A DNA stretch of 64,000 nucleotides from Scolanthus callimorphus (Eukaryota > Cnidaria > Anthozoa > Actiniaria > Edwardsiidae). This document shows positions 55,644 through 64,000 of this stretch, one piece after another. Each line of letters opens with the position of its first letter. The first letter of the stretch is position 1. The DNA lies in contig CM066913.1 in assembly GCA_033964015.1 (NCBI GenBank), forward strand, positions 9,480,953 through 9,544,952, read 5' to 3'. Below the pieces are notes generated by a model. That model did no database searches. It was not told the origin of the DNA and saw only the letters and a list, made by a program, of their open reading frames with translations. Position numbers and translations under genes: made by a program.

Positions 55644-56015
55644 GTAGGAGTGGTAGGGCGATAGGAGTGGTAGGGCGATAGGAGTGGTAGGGCGATAGGA
55701 GTGGTAGGGCGATAGGAGTGGTAGGGCGATAGGAGTGGTAGGGCGATAGGAGTGGTAGGGCGATAGGAGTGGTAGGGCGATAGGAGTGGTAGGGCGGTAG
55801 GAGTGGTAGGGCGGTAGGAGTGGTAGGGCGGTAGGAGTGGTAGGGCGGTAAGAGTGATAGGGCGGTAGGAGTGGTAGGGCGGTAGGAGTGGTGGGGCGGT
55901 AGGAGTGGTGGGGCGATAGGAGTGGTGGGGCGATAGGAGTGGTGGGGCGATAGGAGTGATGGGGCGATAGGAGTGGTGGGGCGATAGGAGTGGTAGGGCG
56001 ATAGGAGTGGTAGGG
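55644..56015. repeat. Minisatellite, 17-bp unit (GATAGGAGTGGTAGGGC)
   Basis: About 22 copies with block-wise variants (GCGATAGG, then GCGGTAGG, then GTGGGGCG). Minus-strand frames give Tyr/Arg/Pro-type repeats and are not genes. Confidence 0.92.
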
Positions 56016-56269
56016 TCATCCAATGCCGTGGAACAGAAACAAAAGGTAGGGTCAGCACGAAGAGTTATCCCCTGGCCCTCCAGGTTGGGGGGTTGGGCGT
56101 GGAGCCAACTACAATTTGTTATTGGAAACCACGGAAACCAAGACAACGAGGCAAACAACTACTGAAACTTTGGCTTGGGTAATTAATCAGGTGCGGCACT
56201 TGATTAACTATTGCACGGAGTCGAGGTTATAGCTGTAAGAAATACTCTAACTTGGCCAAAGCGGTTAGT

Positions 56270-57900
56270 AGTATGGAACGTCCGCACCATGTATGGAACA
56301 TCAAACAAACCCAGCTGTTAACAGAAATGAGCAAGCATTATTAGGATATTCTTGGCATTAGAGTGTCGTTGGACTTGATCAGGACCGCAGCAGGACGCCA
56401 TTGAGCACAACTGAGTACACCCACTCAGAAACATGACCCACTCCAGCGGCGTGGCTTCGGTTATTGGCAAGACGTGTGTCAACTTGTCAACACCTTGATA
56501 GTGAGAATGGAACCAATCAGGGACCAAATGCCGCAGAGCTCGATTCGACTCTAAACAATGCACGCTTACGATCATAATGTGTTTCTCACCAAACCAAACA
56601 GATGACGATACAAAACATAACTGGTACGATCATCTGACCCAATAATTATAAATGATTCCCTGGTACGGCATGCTTCTGATGATTGTCGACTTGAATGCCA
56701 TAATGTTACACACCACACCAAACAGACGATGAGGCAAAACGTAACTGGTACGACCATCTGATCAAATTAATCAATGGTTCCTTGGTACGAAATGCTTCTG
56801 ATGATCGGCGGACCTGGAATACCAAAATGTTACACACCAAACCGAACAGACGATGAGGCAAAACATAACTGGCACGATCATCTGACCAAAGTAATCAATG
56901 GTTCCCTGGTGCGACACGCTTCTGATGATCGGCGACTTGAATACAAAATGTTACACACCAAATTGAACAGACGACGAGGCAGAACATGACTGGCACGCCC
57001 ATATGGCCAAAGTAATCAATGGTTCCCTGGTACGATGTGCTTCTCGACGGCGTGAATACCAAAATATGAGCAGACACAGGCCAACTAATATAAAAGATCC
57101 ATGGGTAGGTTACAGCTGTAGCACGGCAATCAACAACAATGGTGGACGTCTTGCTGACCATTTTTACCCATACTAAACATTCACAAGCTCAACATCCACG
57201 AGTCACCAGATCCAGATGTCATCGTCAATGGTTAATGGCGGCGATCCTTACCTTGAATATGTTATACCCTTTATAGGAGCCATATATCGAAAGATCCAAC
57301 CTTTACGCCAAGCTGGAGGGATTCGAGATCCAAACGGAGCTTGCCCTAAACGGCTCGTTCTAATGTTATTAAAGCCTAGTTGAAACCAGGTGGAATGAGA
57401 TCAAGAACACTTCAAATAAAGCAGCCAACAGCATAGGCTACAGGAAAGGGGAAAATAAGAAATGGTAAGCGAGAGGAGTAGTAAAACGGAAACCATTGAA
57501 GCACTTACCATAGACTGTTGAAACGATATTGAAAAGTTTTCATGAGACTCTTTTCACAGGCCTCTGTACAACCGCGGTGTGTAGCGTCGTCATCATCGGT
57601 TTCAAGTGCAGCGTCAACAGTACCCTCTCTGAATAATTTCCAGCTAATTCCGATGTTCGCCAAGACTGTATCCTCTCCAATGTTATATTCCTAGTTATCA
57701 TCGACTGGATTATACGTGACAAACTGACAGGTAGTGGACTCCTCTCCCATCTGGAGATCTAAAACTTCGTCCTCTCCTCTATGAGAGACGACTGGACAAA
57801 TATCCCGAGAACTGGTCTAAACATCAGCACTACCAAGACCAAAATCGTATACATGAATACGTCTAACCCTGCATTTATAACTGTAAATGGATATAGCGCT
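56270..57900 (+). pseudogene. Decayed RTE-like LINE: endonuclease and RT pieces
   Basis: Frames are broken, but landmarks remain. WNVRTMYGT (about 56276) matches an AP-endonuclease start. CYTPNRTDDEAKHNW.DHLTKVI pieces match the endonuclease. VRQDCILSNVIFLVIIDWII (about 57655-57715) matches RT, followed by GLNISTTKTKI and NPAF.TVNG (57810-57890). The catalytic RT Asp pair is not preserved. The style suits RTE/craniofacial-development-protein-2-like LINEs. Confidence 0.6.
56575..57062 (+). repeat. Tandem copies of a LINE endonuclease segment
   Basis: Four diverged copies of a roughly 120-bp unit (AACAGACGATGAGGCAAAAC, CATCTGACCAAAGTAATCAA, GGTTCCCTGGTACGA, TTCTGATGATCGGCGACTTG) follow each other. 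Confidence 0.8.
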
Positions 57901-57969
57901 AGATTCTGTGGAAGACTTCACTAAGAAGGATTAGATATCTCCAATGTAGATTATCCAATTCTCGCGGGA

Positions 57970-58497
57970 CATTCCCACGACTTCGACCCATCTGGAAATA
58001 ACAGCGCATACCAGATATTCCACACTGCGGTCATGGTTTTTAAATCGCGAAATAGCCTTGCACCTGACTACATGCGCTCTATGTTCGTTGACCGCGACAG
58101 CGTAGCCTCTTACACTCTGAGAGACACTGAGGGCAAACTGGCTATCCCTAAGCCCCGCACCAATTATCTAAAAAATAGCTTTGGCTATAAGGGTGCGGTA
58201 CTCTGGAATAGCCTTCCAGTCGATTTGCGAACAGCAAGTACTATTCAAAGTTTTCGAACGGGCTGTTCTGACTTCTTAGTTTGAACATTTTAATAATTAT
58301 CTAGTTGCACGGCTCTCGTGGAAATCAGGTGCTTTTATAAATAGATTACTATATAACAGATTATTATTATTATTATACTTATTATGTAAATATTCACAAT
58401 TTAGTATTCAATATCATTAGCTTAGTTTTTAAAATCCTGTCGAGACAACCGTGGTTAAATAAAGTATTACTACTACTACTACTACTACGTGTGTTGA
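57970..58497 (+). pseudogene. CR1/L2-like LINE ORF2 C-terminus and 3' tail
   Basis: An open frame ending at 58284 reads VFKSRNSLAPDYMRSMF, then KLAIPKPRTNYLKNSF and GAVLWNSLPVDLR, the usual C-terminal tail of CR1/L2-type RT proteins. It is followed by an AT-rich UTR, AATAAAG and an ACT microsatellite (58473-58497). It appears nested in the RTE-like remnant, whose 3' part resumes after it. Confidence 0.75.
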
Positions 58498-59190
58498 AGA
58501 GGAGGATATGAGCACGATATATTCAGTTTATATCACAGATGGTTTCTTACGGAGGACGATACGAATTAACATTTACGTGAAACGGGTAGCAGCAGCATGA
58601 ACATCTTGCTTCATAAAGTGCCGCCTAAAGTGGCTTGAGCATCTTATTAGGGTGGAGCCAGATCATATAACAAAGACATCGCATACACTGGAACCCAGTC
58701 GAGTTTGCCATTACGCTCAGAGAAGAGAAAGTGCCTGGGAGTGAAGAGGTGCGAGAAATCGGACTGCAGTAGCAACATCCTGCTTGGATAAAGTGTCGTC
58801 GCCTGAAATGGCTTAGGCATGTTTCTAAGAGTGGAGCCAGATCATACAGCAAAAGCATCGCTAAACTGGAACCTGACTGTTTGCCTTATAGAAAGTGTCT
58901 AGTGGAGATGTACGAGTAAATGAACAGCAGCAAAAACGCCTGCTTGGCGCGCCTTTTGTATTTTCTAAGAATAAAGCCTGATTGCAAAGCAAAGACATCG
59001 CTACACTAGACCACTGATGGGAGGTGTAAGCCTCGACGACTAATTACAACCTGACGTAGGCAATTGCACGCAGAGCTTCAAGAGATGGTCTGACCTCGTG
59101 TGGGTCCAGAAAATAGCCAAAGGTCACCCAGAATGGCGTCGCTATGTTACAGCCTTACTCCCAACAGGGAAGAAGAGGACTAAGTGTAAG
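58498..59190 (+). pseudogene. RTE-like LINE 3' coding remnant, internally repeated
   Basis: Translations in shifting frames give CRRLKWLRHV, RMEPDHTAK, LHWTTDGRCK and QKIAKGHPEWRRYVTALLPT, matching the LINE end pattern W-x-x-L-G-H-V .. R-R-P .. W-R. The WLGHV..EPD unit occurs two to three times (about 58600, 58795, 58960), so it is tandemly duplicated. Confidence 0.6.
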
Positions 59191-60263
59191 TAAGTGATAA
59201 TTGAGTGCAAGTCTTGGTCCTCCTTCCAAACGTAGAAAAGCACGATCCTGTAGAACAAATGGAACAAGGTAATTTCAAAAGGTTAAGTTTGTATGATTTA
59301 GAGTGACTTAGAGTACAGGGGTATAGGGGCCTCATTCACACGTTTATCGAGTAGATGGGATCGAGATTTTTCCACTAACTAGCAATTTGAATTTGCTTCG
59401 GTGGAGGGCACGACAGAGGTTGTGGATGCGACATTGTAGTACATCCATCAACATGAAAAATTAGGGTGTTAGAGGTATTGTCTAATTTATTCCATAGACT
59501 CATTGGGTATATTTCCCTTGATCCAGAAATGTGTTTTGTAAGTGCCTTGTTGGTGTCTTTTTCGGCTTTTTCTTGGTAACGTTCTTTTCCTCGGATGTTA
59601 ATGATATACAATCCATGTGAGCTATCCTGGACGTTTTTTACGAGTTTGGAGTTTGGAGTTTGAAAACATACGTTTTTTTCAACGACATTTCTTGCGAGCT
59701 GATTATGTTTAAGACATTATATTCCCAACCTATGCAGGGGATCCGCCTTAGATTTAAGCAAAGGATACATTAGAGGATGCTGTGAAACTGTCAGCAGTAC
59801 AACGAACTGCACTCAATAGGCGAAGTATACTCGGCCCTGCATAAGATAAAACAAAGTTTCCATTGTAATTCCAAATAAGAATCATACCCCTAGCATGAGA
59901 TGGAATTAGTAAATATAAGTGAAGTAAAAAGTAAAGTCCAGTGGGATGAGGGTAGGGGCGTGGGGTTATGGATCACTTTAGAATGTTTAGGTGCTAGAGA
60001 ATCGAAGATGGTTTTAGTTCTTCATTGGGCCTGGGGAAACTTTCAGTGATATACTTACCCTGTAGGGCCAAATTCGTCCAAAGTGAATTCGGTCCCTGCG
60101 AAATTACACGGAAACAAAACAAGAGACGAAACCAAATTAATAGAGGTGTATAACATGGGACTTTGCACATGGGACTTATTGAAGCTTCGTCATTTCCAAA
60201 TTGGATTCAGCGCCTTTTTCGGGTCAAGTCGTATAGGTATTGGCTTCACTGCCAATCTTAAGT
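59191..60263. other. Non-coding stretch
   Basis: Nothing supported. Confidence 0.4.
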
Positions 60264-61066
60264 TTCTTTGTAAATAAACTAGTGCAATGGTCTTTGTAAA
60301 TAACCTAGTGCAATATTTCACTTCCGCTACTACACTATGCCTTCTGACACATAGGGATCAATACAGTACTGAAAAGCACAGTATATCACTTCTCGGATGC
60401 AGACACTGCCGGACTCTCACGGCTGGCTGGCAATTTGAGTTTGCCGCTATGCACTAAGAACAGTTAAAGCTACGATACATGGTTACAAACGTGTTGGAGA
60501 CAAAATAACACGGTCATTTAGCCAATAGTGTAGTCGATGAGTACGTCCAACGTCCATCTGTTGATTGCCCTGGGAATACTGAAACAAAAACATAACACGT
60601 GTTATTGGACCTTTTCTTGGACGGGGCTTCAGTGGTTTGTTTCCTGCCCTCAATTGTTGGAGGTTGAAGTGCATTTATATATTCTTGAGTTCTCTGGATA
60701 TCGAGGCACAGAGACACCTGTCCTTAGTGGAAAACTCCCATGGCTTGGACTGCCACTCTTGAATTTTCATTGTAAATAAATTAGTGCAGTGGCCTAAACT
60801 ATATATTTCAATTCCACTACTACACTATGCCTTCTGACGTATGGGGTTCAGTCTATGCAGTACTGAAAAGCCGAGTATATCCCTTCTCAGATGCAGACAT
60901 TGCCGGATTCTCACATGCACTAACAACAGAGGCTTGATACATGGTTACAAACGTGTTGGAGGCAGCAATAACAGGAGGTCATTTAGCCAACAGCGAGTCG
61001 ATGAGTGCGCCCAACCATGGGTTGGTTGCCCTGGGAATGCACAAAAACATAACACATGTTATTGGG
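60264..61066. repeat. Diverged tandem duplication, ~500-bp period
   Basis: 60264-60604 and about 60770-61066 share CTACACTATGCCTTCTGAC, GATACATGGTTACAAACGTG, GGTCATTTAGCCAA and CATAACACRTGTTATTGG in the same order. Confidence 0.75.
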
Positions 61067-61200
61067 GGTTCAGGAATTTCAGAAAGGGGGGGCCGGATAG
61101 TGAAAACATGAGACGGAAATTTTCAAATTTCTTTCAACAAATACAGTAAAAATGTATCGGAAAATCTCGCGAGAAAGGAGGGGCCGCGTTTCCACAAAAG
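61067..61200 (-). mobile_element. Repeat of the GGATCCAGGA family, fragment
   Basis: GGTTCAGGAATTTCAGAAAGG, GGATAGTGAAAACATG and AATACAGTAAAAATGTATCGG match the inverse of 24164-24300. Confidence 0.55.
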
Positions 61201-63067
61201 TGTCCCTTTTTTATTACCATCTTTGTTAGATTTTTGAGCCAAAAATGGTCGGCAAAGTCGTAAAAAGTCCCGGCTATCACCGGAAGCCGGCTGCTATTTT
61301 GAACCCTGCAACTGCTCCAGGCATTTCGGAGTAGCGGCATTCGTGTTCGAATTGCATACATATCGCCATCACCGGACGGACGACATAGGGCTGTTACCTG
61401 GAGGGTTCTTGTCAAATTATCGCCACTTTCACATTCTGAAGATTATCGGTTTTGTGCTCTGCGTGGCCTCTCATTATACCTGAAAAACAAACCAAACAAG
61501 AAAAAAAACAAGCAAACGACTAATAATGGGGTTTTGGGTTGGGAGAATGGAAATGATTTGAAGCTGTAAGACCCTGGCGATTTAAGTGTTACATTTTTAA
61601 AAATTAATATCACTTAAAATAGGACTCTTACTTTACAATTCCAGTAAAGTTTTACAGAGCTTCAATTTACTTATATATCCGCCTACTGTTCAGTTTTTCT
61701 ACAATTGCTTGAATAAATTATAACTGTGAAAAAAATATATTCATTTACAACATTGCCTATGAGAAAATAACAGGTAATAAGATACTCAACATTACTGAAG
61801 TCCAGTTACAATACAACTTTACAGGTTAACAAATTGTACTCGAGCAGTTTTACATGTTTCCATTGTTGCTCAGGTATCCGAAATTACAGGCGGACAAGAA
61901 CCTCAACAAAACTACATTCGTTAAACTTGAAAATGTTACAATTCCAATACAGGATTTACAGAGTTTGCATGTATATGCCATTGTACAGATTTAGAAATTG
62001 TACTTGAACAGTTTTACAGTATATTTCCATTGTACAGTCGTATTACACAAGTGCTCAGGTATCAAATTGCAGCCAGACAACAGAGACGAGAATCCTAACA
62101 AACTGCAGCGCCGTGCAGAAAAAAAAAAAGATATTACAAATCGTTTATAAAGTTTTACAAATGTATTATCACTGTACATGTTTGCACTATAAAATCTCCC
62201 AGGTTTCATTACATGGCAGTAATCTTTACAAAACTGCAGTACCGAAGTTTTACATGTATATTAGAATTGTACATTATTTTACAACCCCAATCTTGAGTTC
62301 ATTGCAACTTAAAAATCTTTACAGAGCTGCAGTACCTTGACGTCAAATCTTACAGCCAACAAGCTAAGCTTCTTAAAGCTTGATAGTTTTAAACATGTGA
62401 CAAATAAGAAACTTACAGTGCTTTATTTCTAAAGCTTTGGACCATTACAGCCAGTGTACAAGTTACCATTTATTAGCCTTATAAGGCTTCAAATTTTTTT
62501 AGTCATACAAAGCCGACATCTTTCCTTAAGAAAAATCCTACGCTGACTCGAAAAATTCTTGCTGACTGGAATCTGTAAAATCTTGGGTATTGTCTGGAAC
62601 AAAAAGCTGCATCGTTAGCATCTCTCCTGGAACAGATAACAGAGATATGTAAGTTTCAGTGATGTACATAAGCCGAAAATGACACCGCCTTGGGTGTCAC
62701 TTTCTCATGGCTGAATAAGGGGGTAACTAACTATTACTTATATTATAACATGTCTATATATATATATATACCCTTATGCGTGGCTGATTCTATTGTCACT
62801 GTAGGAAGAAAACGGTTAGTATTTTGCTTTCTTTATTTCAATATTTCATGTTCAGCTTACATAAATTCTTACATAAATTCTAATTCTACTAATTCTAATG
62901 TACAAGTCAGAATGACCCGAATGGCCAAGAAATGAATAGCTATGGTCCTCGAAAAGAGTATTCCACGTCCCAAGCCGCAATGTAGTTTCCGCGATTTCGC
63001 AATTTTCTTGATTTTACCATTTTGGTTTGCACCAAAATGGCGCTGTCATTTCAAACTGACAGCAAAT
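61201..63067. other. Non-coding, diverged TTTACA/TGTACA repeats
   Basis: About 61640-62340 repeats loosely ordered words (TTTACAG, TCCATTGTACAG, CTCAGGTATC, GACAAGAACC); 61800-61985 and 61990-62180 look like old duplicates. A short TATATA run lies at 62755-62770. No gene. Confidence 0.4.
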
Positions 63068-63215
63068 ATTCTTGGTGTGCATGTGACGTGACTGGCGGCC
63101 ATGTTGGATGCACAGAACAAAAGACAGTTCATTTGCTCCCTTTGTTCTGTACATCCAACATGACCGCCGCGCTTTTGTTATTTTATTCCCAAAGGAGTGA
63201 TTGCACACCAAGAAT
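63068..63215. mobile_element. 148-bp palindromic MITE
   Basis: Ends ATTCTTGGTGTGCA..TGCACACCAAGAAT are perfect inverted repeats. Inner arms GGCGGCCATGTTGGATG and ACAGAACAAA are inverted around 63120-63150. Confidence 0.75.
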
Positions 63216-64000
63216 AATGTGGACACAAAGGAACAGTAAAATTTTCTTTTCCTTTGTACCCCACATGCTAGTGCCATGAGATAAATATTAAGAAAAAATA
63301 AATTGCCAATTTCCTCCCGCGCTGCCACTATCCGACCCGGACAAGGTGAATACGAGGTCATCTACCCGCCTATAGTCCACCGGACAGGACCATCCGGACG
63401 ATCGAGGAGATGACCAGGGCAGGCGCATTCACCAAGGGCTGCACGATTGTACAGCTGCGAAAAAGCACCCGTCATAAATGGTGGCCAAGCTTTTCTTTTG
63501 ACATTTTAGCAAAAAGTGACTTTTCAATATCCAAAATAACCAGAAGAGCATTTTTTGTTGTCGTTTTTTTGACATCGTACAAGGTGCTTTTTCATCTTCA
63601 TATACTACCCTAATAGTGGTCCCAGTTTTAATAACACTTGCCGAAATCCTAAACCTAGGGGGGATATAACTGGGACCAATAAATGCCAACTAAAGTAAGT
63701 CGAATGTCGAATATCGGATCGAACCGCAACTATGCCCAGACCACCCAAATATGGAAATTTGCAATGAAGAAAGTTTATGTCCGGTGTAGAATTTGGACAG
63801 CCTGGACCAAAATCCCTTACCCCCGAGTAGAGTTATTGGCCATTTCCAATACGGAAATCCATGTTGTCTTTTAGCTAAGGGCGGCGCCTAAGGCCGGATC
63901 AAGCAGGGCACTGAGAAATTGTATGCAGGTGTGTGAGCCATCCGAAGCTTAACAAAACCGATAACTCTACCCCGTAAAAATGTCCTACAGTATGCGTGTT
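63216..64000. other. Non-coding stretch to window end
   Basis: GAAAAAGCACC (63459) and GGTGCTTTTTC (63586) form a loose inverted pair. Nothing else is supported. Confidence 0.4.

Noticed and set aside
55525..56158. Tyr/Pro/Arg repeat proteins on the minus strand
   Set aside because: Generated by the 17-bp minisatellite in two frames.
1..64000. tRNA, rRNA or other structured RNA genes
   Set aside because: No B-box, cloverleaf or rRNA core was recognised by eye; a dedicated covariance-model scan would be decisive.

Overview
The window looks like an AT-rich, transposon-dense chromosome segment from a cnidarian, most likely a stony coral. The host evidence is two tandem gene copies related to a coral skeletal-organic-matrix (USOMP5-like, fibrinogen-like) family, with GT..AG introns and coral-type repeats around them. 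Intact host genes are few; most of the sequence is mobile DNA and its debris. Species, expression and exact family names cannot be settled from sequence alone.

Layout. 1-3.2 kb: non-coding DNA with a perfect hairpin and MITEs. 2.4-5.2 kb: a 5'-truncated DIRS/PAT/Ngaro-like retrotransposon on the minus strand (RT tail-RNase H, then tyrosine recombinase), with what looks like the B1-A2-B2 part of split direct repeats. 5.5-6.6 kb: a 9-bp-TSD (Mutator-like) non-autonomous transposon. 8.2-9.7 kb: exons of USOMP5-like copy 1. 9.8-15 kb: several MITEs. 15.3-19.1 kb: USOMP5-like copy 2, a pseudogene with Harbinger-type MITEs in exon 1 and in the last exon plus several frameshifts. 19.8-35.5 kb: weak exon-like segments, minisatellites, LINE scraps and several long-TIR non-autonomous elements.

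35,514-50,998: the centrepiece, a complete 15,485-bp Polinton/Maverick (adintovirus-like) element with 355-bp terminal inverted repeats that show no mismatch on reading, and a 5-bp target duplication AAAGG. It carries protein-primed PolB, a retrovirus-like integrase, a capsid-type protein, an A32-type packaging ATPase, a penton-type minor capsid protein, a set of small membrane or basic proteins of unknown role, a large conserved unknown, and a cytosine-5 DNA methyltransferase with five C-terminal zinc-binding repeats. Both outermost genes (PolB and methyltransferase) start inside the TIRs, so they share one promoter and one SAP-like 44-residue N-terminus. Nearly every gene has a TTTAAA box 27-36 bp before its ATG, often followed by an 8-10 bp hairpin. 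Four genes carry a single-base shift at a short homopolymer, which suggests consensus error as much as decay.

51-64 kb: another 9-bp-TSD MITE, LINE tails, minisatellites (about 31-bp and 17-bp units), a decayed RTE-like LINE whose endonuclease segment is tandemly repeated, a nested CR1/L2-like fragment, and diverged duplications. The Polinton genes form one programme: PolB and integrase replicate and insert the DNA, capsid, penton and ATPase build and fill particles, and the methyltransferase presumably marks DNA.
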